Shown here in pieces: positions 1 through 9,064 of a stretch of 64,000 bases of DNA. The notes below the pieces were generated by a model. It was not told the DNA's origin, made no database searches, and saw only the letters and a list, made by a program, of their open reading frames with translations. Each line of letters opens with the position of its first letter. Within the stretch, counting starts at the first letter, position 1. The DNA is from JAVVHH01 sp963848035 (GTDB lineage: Bacteria; Pseudomonadota; Alphaproteobacteria; Acetobacterales; Acetobacteraceae), in NCBI GenBank assembly GCA_963848035.1, contig CAWKCD010000001.1, positions 1,674,001 to 1,738,000 on the forward strand, in the 5' to 3' direction. The translations under genes and the position numbers were made by a program.

Positions 1-518
1 TGCGCCGCGATGAACACCAGAGCCAACGCCGGATAGAACCCGGCCGTCACGCCGAACTGCAGCAGCGCCGGGGTGAAGGGCAGCAGGCGGAACGTCAATA
101 CGCAGGTCAGCGCCCATTCCAGCAGCGCGGCGCCGGCGGCGACCGCGAGAAAGGCCAGCCAAACGACGAGAAAGCCCTGCGCCACCAAGAAGCGGCGCGC
201 CCGGAGCGCCACGCCCTGGGCGATCAGCAGCAGCAACACGTTCACGCCGAGCGGCGCGATGCTGAGCAGGTCGGTCAGCAAGCCCAGGGCGAAGGTGGCG
301 GGCGGCGGCATGCTGTCGGGGCGGAAGGTGGACCAGAAGAACACGCAGGCCAGCGCGACCGCTTCCTGAAGCTGCGGCTGGCCCGGCAGGCCGAGCGGGG
401 CCGACAGCAGCAGGAGCATCAGCGCCGCCGTGGTGACGGGGAACGTGTGGCGCGCGGTGGCGTCGAGCATGCGCCACAGGCTGGGGCGCGGCCGGATGCC
501 GGGAAGGCGGTCAGCCAC
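1..518 (-). CDS. mreD: MreD, rod-shape membrane protein (partial, C-terminus off the left edge)
   Basis: MreD is the polytopic inner-membrane partner of MreC in the cell-elongation complex. About 172 codons are visible and the reading frame runs off the window edge. The protein is rich in hydrophobic segments and carries the motif RPDSMPPPATFALGLLTDL near residue 65, which resembles the MreD family. It follows mreC in the usual order. The likely start is GTG at 518-516, nine bases after the mreC stop and in the same frame as the true mreC C-terminus. An ATG overlapping the mreC stop opens a frame of only six codons, so it was rejected. An internal ATG at 470-468 is an alternative start. Identification rests on context and hydropathy. 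Confidence 0.8.
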   Translation of the reverse strand, partial: MADRLPGIRPRPSLWRMLDATARHTFPVTTAALMLLLLSAPLGLPGQPQLQEAVALACVFFWSTFRPDSMPPPATFALGLLTDLLSIAPLGVNVLLLLIAQGVALRARRFLVAQGFLVVWLAFLAVAAGAALLEWALTCVLTFRLLPFTPALLQFGVTAGFYPALALVFIAA

Positions 519-527
519 GCAGCACGC

Positions 528-1422
528 TCATTTACGGCCGACGACGGCCGGCTTGTCGGCGGGATGCGCCGAGTTCTCGGGCGCCTGGATGCCGCGCAGC
601 CCGTAATTGAAGATGCGGACCACCTCGAGCCGGTCGAGCCGCGCGGCGGGCTCCACCTCGGGCACGTTGGTCGCGCTGTAGCGCACCGTGCCGACCGGCA
701 GCCCGGCGGGGAACGCGCCGGCCTCGCGCCGACGTGACCACCCGCTCGCCCTCGGCGGGCGTCACGCCTTCCGGCCAGTAGCTCAGCCGCGGTCGCGGCC
801 CGTTAGTGCCGACCATGATGGCCCGCGCGCGGCTGTTCTCGAGCGTGACCGGGATCCGGCTGTTGATGTCGGTGATCAGCAGCACGCGGGCGCTGCGCGA
901 CCCGAGTTCGGTGACGCGCCCGACCAGGCCGTTCTCGTCGAGCGCGATCTGGCCCTTGGTGATGCCATGGTCCGGGCCGACCGCGAGCAGCACGGCCCTG
1001 GCATAGACGCCGCCGGCGTCGGCGACGACGCGGGCGGTGAGATAGGACGGCGCCGGGTCCGGGATCCAGCGCAGGTTACCCTTGAGCACCGTGTTCTCGG
1101 CGTCGAGCGCCAACGCTACCGCCCGCCAGCGCCGCAGGTTCTCGTTCTCCTCGCGGAGGGCCTGGTTCTCCGATCGCAGGGTCCAGAGATGCTGCAGGTC
1201 GTCGACGGTGCTGTGCAGCTGGGACAGTGGTTCGGAGAGCAGCGAGTAGAGCGGGGCCAGCGTGTCGGCCAACGCCATGCGCGCGCGTTCAGCCATCAGG
1301 GCGTCCGCCTTGCCGAGGAGCATCACCGCGAAGGACGCCGCAATCAGGACAGGCAGCGTCAACTTCGCCAACGCCTGCCGGAACGGGATCGACAGCCGGA
1401 TCACGCTGGTGAACCCTTCCAA
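528..1422 (-). CDS. mreC: MreC, rod-shape determining protein (frameshifted near 726-729)
   Basis: MreC is a bitopic periplasmic scaffold protein that links the MreB cytoskeleton to peptidoglycan synthesis. There is an N-terminal membrane segment at about residues 18-38, a coiled coil rich in Leu and Glu at about 75-100, and then the beta-rich MreC domain ending in the conserved stretch around GERVVTS. After that point (codon 231) the frame is lost: four bases stand at 726-729 where three are needed. In the shifted frame the expected C-terminus continues as EAGAFPAGLPVGTVRYS and ends at a TGA at 530-528. The restored protein is about 297 residues, normal for the family. The start is TTG at 1422, four bases after mreB; a GTG six codons further on is also possible. 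Confidence 0.88.
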
Positions 1423-1426
1423 AACC

Positions 1427-2469
<1,043 letters not shown>

Positions 2470-2697
2470 ACGATGCTTCCTAACGTGCGCATGACATGCC
2501 CGGCGCTGCGTATGGCGCAGGCCGGGCGCGGCGGTGGCTTATCGGGAGTCCCGCCGCGCGGCAAGGGGCGCGGGTCACCTCTTCGTGAAACACGGGCCGC
2601 CGCCACAAAGCCGCCAAGGGAACGTTGTTCTTGCCGTGGGGACGGTGGAACACAGCCAAGACGTGTTCTCGCTCACCGTTCGTTTAGGAGACAGAAC

Positions 2698-2919
2698 ATG
2701 CGTAAGACGATGACCATGATTGCCGCTGCGGCGCTCACTCTCGCCGTCGCCGCTTGCGGCGAGGAGCCCGGCACCCGCGCAGTCACGGGCGGTCTGCTCG
2801 GCGCAGGCGCGGGCGCGGCCGTGGGTGCGGCCACGGGCGGAAATGTTGGCACCGGCGCACTGATCGGCGGCGGCGTCGGCGCTGTCGGCGGCGCCGTGAC
2901 CGCGCCCCGCCGGTATTAG
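2698..2919 (+). CDS. Small glycine-zipper lipoprotein
   Basis: A 73-residue protein with a lipoprotein signal peptide: a basic N-terminus (MRKTMTM), a hydrophobic core and the lipobox VAAC with Cys at about 19. The mature part is almost entirely Gly/Ala, with a GAGAGAAVGAATGG zipper of the kind found in small outer-membrane glycine-zipper lipoproteins. The start ATG is preceded by TTAGGAGACAGAAC, a good ribosome-binding site. It is divergent from mreB and lies directly upstream of a second protein of the same type, so the two probably arose by duplication. The exact function cannot be read from the sequence; an outer-membrane role is inferred from the lipobox. Confidence 0.85.
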   Translation: MRKTMTMIAAAALTLAVAACGEEPGTRAVTGGLLGAGAGAAVGAATGGNVGTGALIGGGVGAVGGAVTAPRRY

Positions 2920-3010
2920 TACGTCGTTAACGGCCTAGTCCTAGGGTTCGAATGGATCGTCTGGTCCCGGATTTCGGTCCGGTCCTGGCCGCCCGAGAGG
3001 AACAAACGAG

Positions 3011-3331
3011 ATGACGCATAAAGCACTCCTGAGCCTGACGCTCCTCGCGGGGCTGGGGCTCTCCGCCTGCACCAACCCCTACGACCCTGGCCAGCGTGCC
3101 GTCGGTGGCGGTCTGATCGGCGCCGGCACCGGCGCGGCAGTTGGCGCCATCGCCGGCGGCGGTCGCGGTGCGGCGATCGGCGCGTTGGCGGGTGGCGCGA
3201 TCGGCGCCGTCGGTGGTGCCGCGACCACACCGCAGCCGCCTCCGCCCTATGGGTATCAGCCGGCCTACGACGCACCACCGCCGGGCTACTACGCCCCGCC
3301 CCCGCCGGCTTACCGGCCCTACGGCTACTGA
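3011..3331 (+). CDS. Glycine-zipper lipoprotein with Pro/Tyr-rich tail
   Basis: A 106-residue predicted lipoprotein with a signal peptide ending in the lipobox LSAC (Cys about 20). A glycine zipper follows at about residues 32-70 (repeats such as GAGTGAAVGAIAGGG), then a Pro/Tyr-rich tail (YGYQPAYDAPPPGYY). The start is supported by CGAGAGGAACAAACGAG just upstream. The N-terminal two thirds resemble the neighbouring 73-residue lipoprotein. This one adds the tail, of a type seen in surface lipoproteins that contact the cell wall or other envelope proteins. Function is unknown. A strong GC hairpin follows the gene. Confidence 0.85.
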   Translation: MTHKALLSLTLLAGLGLSACTNPYDPGQRAVGGGLIGAGTGAAVGAIAGGGRGAAIGALAGGAIGAVGGAATTPQPPPPYGYQPAYDAPPPGYYAPPPPAYRPYGY

Positions 3332-3340
3332 GAGCCGGCG

Positions 3341-3362
3341 CCCCCGGGTGTAATCCCGGGGG
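3341..3362. terminator. GC hairpin between convergent genes
   Basis: A perfect 8-bp inverted repeat, CCCCCGGG and its complement, with a 6-base loop TGTAAT. It lies between the stop of the glycine-zipper lipoprotein (3331) and the stop of leuA (3375). No clear U-tract flanks it on either strand. It is placed as a bidirectional transcript end, but termination itself is inferred. Confidence 0.55.
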
Positions 3363-3374
3363 CCCGCGTCCTCG

Positions 3375-4949
3375 TTAGGCCGACAAGGCTTCCGGCTCGG
3401 TCCGCGCCCGCTTGACCAGCAGCTTGTTCAACGCGTGGATGTAGGCGCGCGCGCTGGCCACGATGGTATCGGTGTCCGCGCCTTGGCCATCCACCATCTT
3501 GCCGCCCTCTTCGAGCCTGACCGTGGTCTTCGCCTGCGCGTCGGTGCCCTCGGTGACCGCGCCGACCGAGAACAGCACGAGCTTGGCGTCGTGCGGGAAT
3601 AGCGCGCGGATCGCATTGAACGTCGCGTCCACCGGACCATCGCCGGTCGCCTCGGCGGTCTGGACGGCGCCGTCGACCTCCATCTCGAGCACGGCCCGCT
3701 GCGGTCCGCGTGAGCCACAGGAGACTTCGAGGGATTCGAACCGAATCCGCTCGTGATCGCGACCCACCTCGTCATCCACGAGCGCCACGATGTCTTCGTC
3801 GTAGACGACCTTTTTGCGGTCGGCGAGGTCCTTGAAGCGGCGGAACGCGTCGTTGAGCTTGTTGTCCCCGACATCGCCATAGCCAAGCGCATTCAGCTTG
3901 TCGCGGAACGCCGCGCGGCCCGAGTGCTTACCCATCACCAGGCTGCTCTTGCTCCAGCCGACGCTCTCCGGCGTCATGATCTCGTACGTCGCCGCATTCT
4001 TCAGCACGCCGTCCTGGTGGATGCCGCTCTCATGCGCGAAGGCGTTGCGGCCGACGATCGCCTTGTTCGGCTGCACGTCGAATCCGGTGATGGTCGACAG
4101 CAGCTTCGACACGCGCAGGATGCGTTCCGTCTTGATCCCGTTGCTGAACGGATTGACGTCCGGCCGCGTCCGGATCGCCATCACCGTCTCCTCGAGCGCC
4201 GCATTGCCGGCCCGCTCGCCGATGCCGTTGATGGTGCATTCGATCTGCCGCACGCCGGCGCGGACCGCGGCCAGGGTGTTGGCCACCGCCAAGCCGAGAT
4301 CGTTGTGGTTGTGCGTGGAGAAGATCACCCGATCCGCGCCAGGCACGCGCTCGCGCAGCATGGTGAAGATGCGCGTCATGTCCTCGGGCACGGAATATCC
4401 CACCGTGTCGGGGATGTTGATCGTGGTCGCACCCGCCTTGATCGCACCCTCGACGCACCGGCAGAGAAAGTCCGGCTCCGTCCGGCTACCATCCTCGGCC
4501 GACCACTCCACGTCGTCGGCATGGTTGCGGGCCAGCGTCACCGAATCCACGGCGAGCTGCAGCACCGCCTCGGGCTCCATCCGCAGCTTGTATTTCATGT
4601 GCAGCGGCGAGGTGGACAGGAAGATGTGGATCCGCTTCCGCTCCGCCGGCTTCAGCGCCTCGGCCGCGCGCAGGATGTCGGCTTGTCCGGTGCGGGCGAG
4701 ACCGCAGATCACCGGGCCCTTGATCGTCTTGGCGATCGCCTCGACGCTTTCGAAGTCGCCGATCGAGGCAATCGGGAAGCCGGCCTCCATGACGTCCACG
4801 CCCAGATCGGCGAGCGCTTCGGCCATCCGAAGTTTCTCGCGCAGATTCATCGAGAAGCCCGGTGATTGCTCACCGTCGCGCAGTGTGGTGTCGAAAATGA
4901 TGACGCGGTCGTCGGCTATCTTGCCGAAATTCGGGTGATTGATGCTCAT
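3375..4949 (-). CDS. leuA: 2-isopropylmalate synthase
   Basis: LeuA condenses acetyl-CoA with 2-oxoisovalerate, the first committed step of leucine synthesis, in the cytoplasm. The protein is 524 residues, normal for the long alpha/beta-proteobacterial form. Family motifs are the N-terminal DTTLRDGEQSPGF (about residues 20-32), the metal-binding STHNHNDLGLA (about 210-220), and GRNAFAHESGIHQDG (about 300). The C-terminal third is the regulatory domain that binds leucine in this family. The start ATG follows CAGGACG. The gene stands alone on the minus strand with a long upstream region (see 4950-5287). Confidence 0.97.
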   Translation of the reverse strand: MSINHPNFGKIADDRVIIFDTTLRDGEQSPGFSMNLREKLRMAEALADLGVDVMEAGFPIASIGDFESVEAIAKTIKGPVICGLARTGQADILRAAEALKPAERKRIHIFLSTSPLHMKYKLRMEPEAVLQLAVDSVTLARNHADDVEWSAEDGSRTEPDFLCRCVEGAIKAGATTINIPDTVGYSVPEDMTRIFTMLRERVPGADRVIFSTHNHNDLGLAVANTLAAVRAGVRQIECTINGIGERAGNAALEETVMAIRTRPDVNPFSNGIKTERILRVSKLLSTITGFDVQPNKAIVGRNAFAHESGIHQDGVLKNAATYEIMTPESVGWSKSSLVMGKHSGRAAFRDKLNALGYGDVGDNKLNDAFRRFKDLADRKKVVYDEDIVALVDDEVGRDHERIRFESLEVSCGSRGPQRAVLEMEVDGAVQTAEATGDGPVDATFNAIRALFPHDAKLVLFSVGAVTEGTDAQAKTTVRLEEGGKMVDGQGADTDTIVASARAYIHALNKLLVKRARTEPEALSA

Positions 4950-5287
4950 CGTCCTGACTTTCCTCTGATCCGGTTCATGTGCCCCGAGCCCAGGCCCAGG
5001 AAGCTTCCCCTGGGCGAGACCAGACCTATCGGCCCGGCGAGACGCTCAGGGGCGGATAAGTCGAAGGAGAAGTCCGAGCCCGGGCAGCCGAACGGCGCCC
5101 CGCGCCGAAGCGCGTGTGCATGAGAAGCCCAAGGAGGGGGCGGCGCAGACCATCGGGCCGACACTATCAAGAGCAGGCATTCCATTCAACTGCGGCAGCA
5201 ACCTTAATCTTTCTTTAGATTCCAACTCTGACGTTGTCGGGAAGCGGCCTCTCCCCTTAATCCTCTGCAACAGGGGTGGAGGCGGCT
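4950..5287. other. Intergenic region upstream of leuA, with a leader hairpin
   Basis: This 338-base stretch lies between divergent leuA and the small ORF before rplU. On the leuA strand it contains a 7-bp inverted repeat (GCCCAGG ... CCTGGGC, 4994-5015) about 45 bases upstream of the leuA start. It also holds a short open frame beginning MECLLLIVSARW near 5185 that includes a few Leu codons. I looked for a leucine attenuator. There is no run of consecutive Leu codons and no hairpin followed by a U-tract, so attenuation is not supported. Otherwise I see nothing definite. Confidence 0.35.
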
Positions 5288-5386
5288 ATGCGGCAGCGGT
5301 TCCTGAATTCGTCGGCGGTGATGATCGGTTCATACGTCACGATCGTCGCGCTCATGAGCCTCGTTGCCCGTTGGCAGCTCGGCTGA
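5288..5386 (+). CDS. Putative 32-residue single-pass membrane protein
   Basis: A small open frame whose product begins MRQRFLNSSAVMIGS and continues with a hydrophobic stretch (VTIVALMSLVA) ending in RWQLG. It has a basic N-terminus, one likely transmembrane helix at about residues 11-26, and a good Shine-Dalgarno sequence (GGTGGAGG) five to eight bases before the ATG. It lies just upstream of the rplU promoter on the same strand. No function can be assigned. The ribosome-binding site and topology make it more credible than a random frame, but conservation is untested. Confidence 0.45.
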   Translation: MRQRFLNSSAVMIGSYVTIVALMSLVARWQLG

Positions 5387-5388
5387 GC

Positions 5389-5416
5389 TTGACTCTGGCG
5401 CCACGCCTCGTATAAC
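5389..5416 (+). promoter_or_regulatory. Sigma70-type promoter of rplU-rpmA
   Basis: TTGACT at 5389-5394 and TATAAC at 5411-5416, separated by 16 bases, give a strong housekeeping-type promoter match. Transcription would start near 5423 and leave a leader of about 80 bases before rplU. Confidence 0.7.
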
Positions 5417-5470
5417 GCGCGCCTTCCCGGCGAAGCGCGTTCGCGTGCAATCGCCCCATCTCACAAAAAG

Positions 5471-5486
5471 GGCTGCGCACGCAGCC
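5471..5486 (+). promoter_or_regulatory. Leader hairpin just upstream of rplU
   Basis: The inverted repeat GGCTGC-GCAC-GCAGCC forms a 6-bp stem with a 4-base loop in the predicted rplU leader. It sits immediately before the ribosome-binding site region (AGGATC) and 15 bases before the ATG. Its position suggests translational control of the L21-L27 operon. Ribosomal-protein leaders of this sort are known in other bacteria, but this one is an inference from position and structure. Confidence 0.35.
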
Positions 5487-5501
5487 GCATAGGATCATCA
5501 G

Positions 5502-5900
5502 ATGTTTGCGATCATCCGCACGGGCGGTAAGCAATACCGTGTCCGGCACAATGACGTGCTCAAGGTCGAGAAGCTCGAAGGCGCGGCCGGCGACACCATC
5601 ACCTTCTCCGAGGTCCTCGCCGTCGGCAGCGACGCAGGCACCACCGTCGGCAAGCCGCTCGTGGCCGGTGCCACGGTGTCCGCCACGGTCATCGCGCAGG
5701 ACCGCCTCGACAAGATCATCATCTTCAAGAAGCGCCGCCGGCAGAACAGCCGCCGCAAGAACGGCCACCGTCAGAACGTGACCGTCCTGCGCGTCGCGGG
5801 CATCACAGCCGACGGGCACACCTACGATCCGACGTCCGTCCCGACCTCGACCGCGGCGGAACTGCCGCGCGAGACCGAGACCGAAGCCGTTCCGGCCTGA
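5502..5900 (+). CDS. rplU: 50S ribosomal protein L21
   Basis: bL21 binds 23S rRNA in the large ribosomal subunit. The 132-residue product starts MFAIIRTGGKQYRV, the family signature, and has the basic rRNA-binding stretch FKKRRRQNSRRKNGHRQ at about residues 74-90. The first 100 residues cover the usual domain. The last 30 form a Thr/Glu-rich tail that extends past the E. coli protein, as in many alphaproteobacteria. It is the first gene of the rplU-rpmA pair, with rpmA 12 bases downstream, behind its own promoter and leader hairpin. Confidence 0.97.
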   Translation: MFAIIRTGGKQYRVRHNDVLKVEKLEGAAGDTITFSEVLAVGSDAGTTVGKPLVAGATVSATVIAQDRLDKIIIFKKRRRQNSRRKNGHRQNVTVLRVAGITADGHTYDPTSVPTSTAAELPRETETEAVPA

Positions 5901-5912
5901 GGAGAGACAGCA

Positions 5913-6182
5913 ATGGCACACAAGAAAGCAGGCGGCTCTTCCCGCAACGGCCGCGATACCGAGGGCAGGCGCCTCGGCGTCAAGAAGTTCGGCGGTGAAG
6001 CCGTCATCCCCGGCAACATCATCATCCGCCAGCGCGGCACCAAGATGAAGCCTGGCGAGAATGTCGGCCTCGGCAAGGACCACACGATCTTCGCGCTCGT
6101 CGAAGGCAAAGTGAAGTTCACCAGGAAGGCCGAAGGCCGGGTCCACGTCAGCGTCGAAACCCTGCCCAAAGCCGCCGAATAA
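5913..6182 (+). CDS. rpmA: 50S ribosomal protein L27
   Basis: bL27 (89 residues) reaches into the peptidyl-transferase centre with its N-terminus. The sequence MAHKKAGGSSRNGRDT matches the family start exactly, followed by the conserved GVKKFGGE and IRQRGTK motifs. No cleavable N-terminal extension is present, unlike the Firmicutes form. AGGAGAGACAGCA precedes the ATG as ribosome-binding site. It is co-transcribed with rplU and followed by a GC-rich inverted repeat and then obgE. Confidence 0.97.
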   Translation: MAHKKAGGSSRNGRDTEGRRLGVKKFGGEAVIPGNIIIRQRGTKMKPGENVGLGKDHTIFALVEGKVKFTRKAEGRVHVSVETLPKAAE

Positions 6183-6202
6183 GACTTCCCTCACGTCGCT
6201 TG

Positions 6203-6223
6203 CCCTCTCCCGCCGGGAGAGGG
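6203..6223. repeat. CCCTCTCCCG inverted repeat between rpmA and obgE
   Basis: CCCTCTCCCG and its complement CGGGAGAGGG are separated by a single C, followed by the related tail GGTGAGGG. This resembles the short interspersed CCCTCTCCC/GGGAGAGGG palindromes scattered between genes in many proteobacteria. It may fold as an mRNA hairpin that separates rpmA from obgE. No U-tract follows, so I do not call it an intrinsic terminator. Confidence 0.5.
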
Positions 6224-6266
6224 CTAGGTGAGGGCGCTCCCACCAGCCCTCACACGAAGTAAAACA

Positions 6267-7340
6267 ATGAAATTCCTCGACCAAGCCAAGATCTATCTCC
6301 GCTCCGGCGACGGTGGCAACGGAGTGGTCGCATTCCGCCGCGAGAAGCATCTCGAATTCGGCGGCCCGGACGGCGGCAATGGTGGGAAAGGCGGCGACAT
6401 CGTCTTCGTCGCCGCGGAAAACCTCAACACCCTGATCGACTTCCGCTACACGCAGCACTTCCGCGCGCCCAAGGGCGGCAACGGCGCGGGCAGCGATCGC
6501 ACCGGCGCCGGGGCGACCGACATCGTGATCCAGGTCCCGATCGGGACCCAGATTATCGACGAGGATCACGAGACCGTCCTCGCCGACCTCGATGCGCCCG
6601 GCAAGCGGATCACCCTGCTCCGCGGCGGCGATGGCGGGCACGGTAACGCCCACTTCAAGACCAGCACCAACCGCGCCCCCCGCAAGTCCTCGCCCGGCTA
6701 CCCGGGCGAGGAGCGCTGGGTCTGGCTGCGGCTCAAGCTCATCGCCGATGTCGGACTTGTCGGCCTGCCGAATGCGGGCAAGAGCACCTTCCTGAGCGTC
6801 GTCTCCGCGGCCCGGCCGAAGATCGCCGACTACCCCTTCACCACGCTGCATCCGCAGCTCGGCGTCGTCCGGCTATCGCACTCGGAAGAGTTCGTCGTCG
6901 CCGACATCCCCGGCCTGATCGAGGGTGCCCATGAGGGCGCCGGCCTCGGCGACCGCTTCCTCGGCCACGTCGAGCGCTGCGCCATGCTGCTGCATCTGAT
7001 CGATGGTGCGGCCGGCAACGTCGTCCAGGCTTGGCGCACCATCCGCGAGGAGCTCGCCTCCTACGGCGCCGGGCTCGCCGACAAGCCCGAGCTGCTGATC
7101 CTGAACAAATCCGACGCCATGACGGCACGCGAAGCCAGTGCCCGCCGGACCGCGCTCGCGAAGGCATCCGGCCGCCCGGTGATGCTCATGTCCGGCGTCA
7201 CCGGCCAAGGCGTCCAAGATGTCCTTCGCACCTTGATGAACGGCATTCAGCAGGCCCGCTCGGCCGAGCCCTCTCCCGCTGGACATGAACCGCAGGGCAG
7301 GCCGGGGCAGAGTGAGGGTCTCGTCATCAGGACGGCATGA
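6267..7340 (+). CDS. obgE: GTPase ObgE/CgtA
   Basis: Obg is an essential ribosome-associated GTPase involved in 50S assembly and stress control. The product is 357 residues. The glycine-rich Obg fold spans residues 1-158. The G domain follows, with G1 GLPNAGKS (166-173), the switch Thr pair (192-193), G3 DIPG (213-216) and G4 NKSD (280-283). The C-terminal tail is short. The ATG at 6267 is chosen because MKFLDQAKIY is the family start; an upstream in-frame GTG would add unconserved residues from the repeat region. The rplU-rpmA-obgE-proB order is typical of this group. The stop overlaps the proB start (ATGA). Confidence 0.96.
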   Translation: MKFLDQAKIYLRSGDGGNGVVAFRREKHLEFGGPDGGNGGKGGDIVFVAAENLNTLIDFRYTQHFRAPKGGNGAGSDRTGAGATDIVIQVPIGTQIIDEDHETVLADLDAPGKRITLLRGGDGGHGNAHFKTSTNRAPRKSSPGYPGEERWVWLRLKLIADVGLVGLPNAGKSTFLSVVSAARPKIADYPFTTLHPQLGVVRLSHSEEFVVADIPGLIEGAHEGAGLGDRFLGHVERCAMLLHLIDGAAGNVVQAWRTIREELASYGAGLADKPELLILNKSDAMTAREASARRTALAKASGRPVMLMSGVTGQGVQDVLRTLMNGIQQARSAEPSPAGHEPQGRPGQSEGLVIRTA

Positions 7341-8446
7341 CCCCGCAAATCGCGTCCGCCCGTCTGCTGGTCGTCAAGATCGGCAGCGCCCTGATGGTCG
7401 ACCAAGCCGTGCCCCGCGCCGCCTGGCTCGACGGCGTCGCCGCGGACATTGCCGCAGCCCGGGCCCGGGGCACACAGGTGATCGTGGTCTCCTCCGGCGC
7501 CATCGCCCTGGCCCGCACCGCACTTGGTCTAGGCCGCAAGAGACTGAGGCTTGAGGAGAAACAGGCCGCCGCCGCCGTCGGCCAGATCCGCCTGGCCCAG
7601 GCTTGGACCGAGGCGCTCTCCCGTCAGGGGCTCGTCGCTGCCCAGCTTCTGCTGACCCTCGAAGACACCGAAGACCGCCGGCGCTACCTCAACGCCCGCG
7701 CCACCCTCTCCACCCTGCTCGGTCTCGGCTGTATCCCGGTCATCAACGAGAACGACACCGTCGCCACCGCCGAGATCCGCTTCGGCGACAACGACCGCCT
7801 TGCAGCGCGCGTCGCCGAGATGGTGCAGGCCGACCAACTCCTCCTTCTCTCCGACATCGACGGCCTCTACTCCGCGGACCCCAAGCGCGAGCCAGCCGCC
7901 GCCCATATCCCCGTCGTCGAGACCCTTACGCCCGAGATCGAATCCATGGGCGGTGAGCCGCCGCCGGGCTACTCGAGCGGCGGCATGCGCACCAAGCTGG
8001 TCGCTGCCCGCATCGCCACGCAAGCGGGTTGCGCGATGGCCATAGCCCTCGGCCACACCGACCATCCGCTCGAGGCGCTGGTGACCGGCGCGCGCTGCAC
8101 GTGGTTCCTCCCCGCCGCCGAGGGCCGTTCCGCCCGCAAGCGCTGGATAGCTGGAAGCCTGCAACCTGCCGGCGCCTTCGTCGTCGACGCCGGAGCAGCC
8201 CGCGCGCTCGCCGCCGGCCGGTCGCTGCTCCCCGCCGGCGTGCGCGCCGTCGAAGGCGAGTTCGAGCGGGGCGATCCAGTGCTGATCCAAACAGGCGATG
8301 GCGCCGTCGTTGGCCGGGGCCTGTCCGCCTATGCGAGCACCGACGCCACCCGAATCGCCGGCCACCGTTCAGAGGAAATCGAGGCCATTTTGGGTTGGCG
8401 AGGCCGCGACGAGATCATTCATCGGGACGACCTGACGCTCGTCTGA
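7337..8446 (+). CDS. proB: Glutamate 5-kinase
   Basis: ProB phosphorylates glutamate to gamma-glutamyl phosphate, the first step of proline synthesis. The 369-residue product has an amino-acid-kinase domain with VVKIGSALM at the N-terminus, VVSSGAIA at about 50 and INENDTVA at about 138. A C-terminal PUA domain begins at about residue 275. The start overlaps the obgE stop by four bases, so the two are translationally coupled. No proA is present in the window. Confidence 0.95.
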   Translation: MTPQIASARLLVVKIGSALMVDQAVPRAAWLDGVAADIAAARARGTQVIVVSSGAIALARTALGLGRKRLRLEEKQAAAAVGQIRLAQAWTEALSRQGLVAAQLLLTLEDTEDRRRYLNARATLSTLLGLGCIPVINENDTVATAEIRFGDNDRLAARVAEMVQADQLLLLSDIDGLYSADPKREPAAAHIPVVETLTPEIESMGGEPPPGYSSGGMRTKLVAARIATQAGCAMAIALGHTDHPLEALVTGARCTWFLPAAEGRSARKRWIAGSLQPAGAFVVDAGAARALAAGRSLLPAGVRAVEGEFERGDPVLIQTGDGAVVGRGLSAYASTDATRIAGHRSEEIEAILGWRGRDEIIHRDDLTLV

Positions 8447-8501
8447 CTCGGCTAAGCCGCCTGAATCCTGTCAACAGCAATCTGTCACGTTTGCTCTAGA
8501 A

Positions 8502-8522
8502 GCGATCAACTGATCGCGATCA
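8502..8522. promoter_or_regulatory. Overlapping GATC palindromes (possible protein-binding site)
   Basis: GCGATCA and TGATCGC face each other across two bases. The second half-site also forms the perfect palindrome TGATCGCGATCA, giving three alternating half-sites in 21 bases. The repeats are seen directly; a role as an operator is inferred. Confidence 0.3.
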
Positions 8523-8594
8523 AAATTGCAATCGTCGTTGCCCCTTAAGCAAAACGCCTCCCTCTCAACAAACGACGACAGATGTCGACACTCT

Positions 8595-8619
8595 GCCCGA
8601 TTTGCGCGGGCGGCTTTTT
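8595..8619 (+). terminator. Weak intrinsic terminator
   Basis: GCCCG and CGGGC pair across a 7-base loop and are followed, after GG, by CTTTTT. This looks like a factor-independent terminator for plus-strand transcription. It lies about 150 bases after the proB stop, so it could end the obgE-proB transcript or a short untranslated RNA. Confidence 0.4.
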
Positions 8620-9064
8620 GTCTCCACTTGAGACAATAGAGCCGCAAGCTTGACAACCGCATGACCTAAAAGAATGAAATACAATTCGAAATAATCCGCC
8701 GACGAACCGTGCCACAAAAAATACCATTGGTAGATCAGTAGCTTGAGCTAAGTTGCTATCGCCGAAATCAAACGACTGTAAAGTTTCACGACCTTCAATT
8801 TCAGCTGATTGCAACTCATTGTGATGAAACCCAGTCCGAATCCGCAAAGACAGATCGGCAGTTCGCGATAGATCGTTACGTCACGATCGAGTGGGATTCG
8901 ATTGTGAGTTCCGCGTCGACGCGCCAGCACAGGTTGCAGCCGAACGGCGTCGTGACCGTTCATTGCCCGCCACCACCCTCGCGCCGGCTTAGCCGTTCGA
9001 GACCTCGTGATGCCACCGCCGACCGGTCGCCGGTGTTGCATCGTCTCACGTCCGAGGAACTCCG

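Larger units (their letters stand above)
8447..9064. other. AT-richer intergenic island after proB
   Basis: About 620 bases with clearly lower GC than the surroundings and no convincing gene. It contains nested palindromes at 8502-8522 (GCGATCA-AC-TGATCGC overlapping the perfect 12-mer TGATCGCGATCA) and a terminator-like hairpin at 8595-8619. Overlapping minus-strand frames of 60-130 codons (8471-9140) lack ribosome-binding sites and recognisable motifs and run into the promoter area of the next gene. It may be a remnant of transferred DNA or an untranslated RNA locus. Confidence 0.4.

Noticed and set aside
4950..5270. Leucine attenuator before leuA
   Set aside because: There is a short frame with a few Leu codons but no Leu-codon run and no hairpin with a U-tract.
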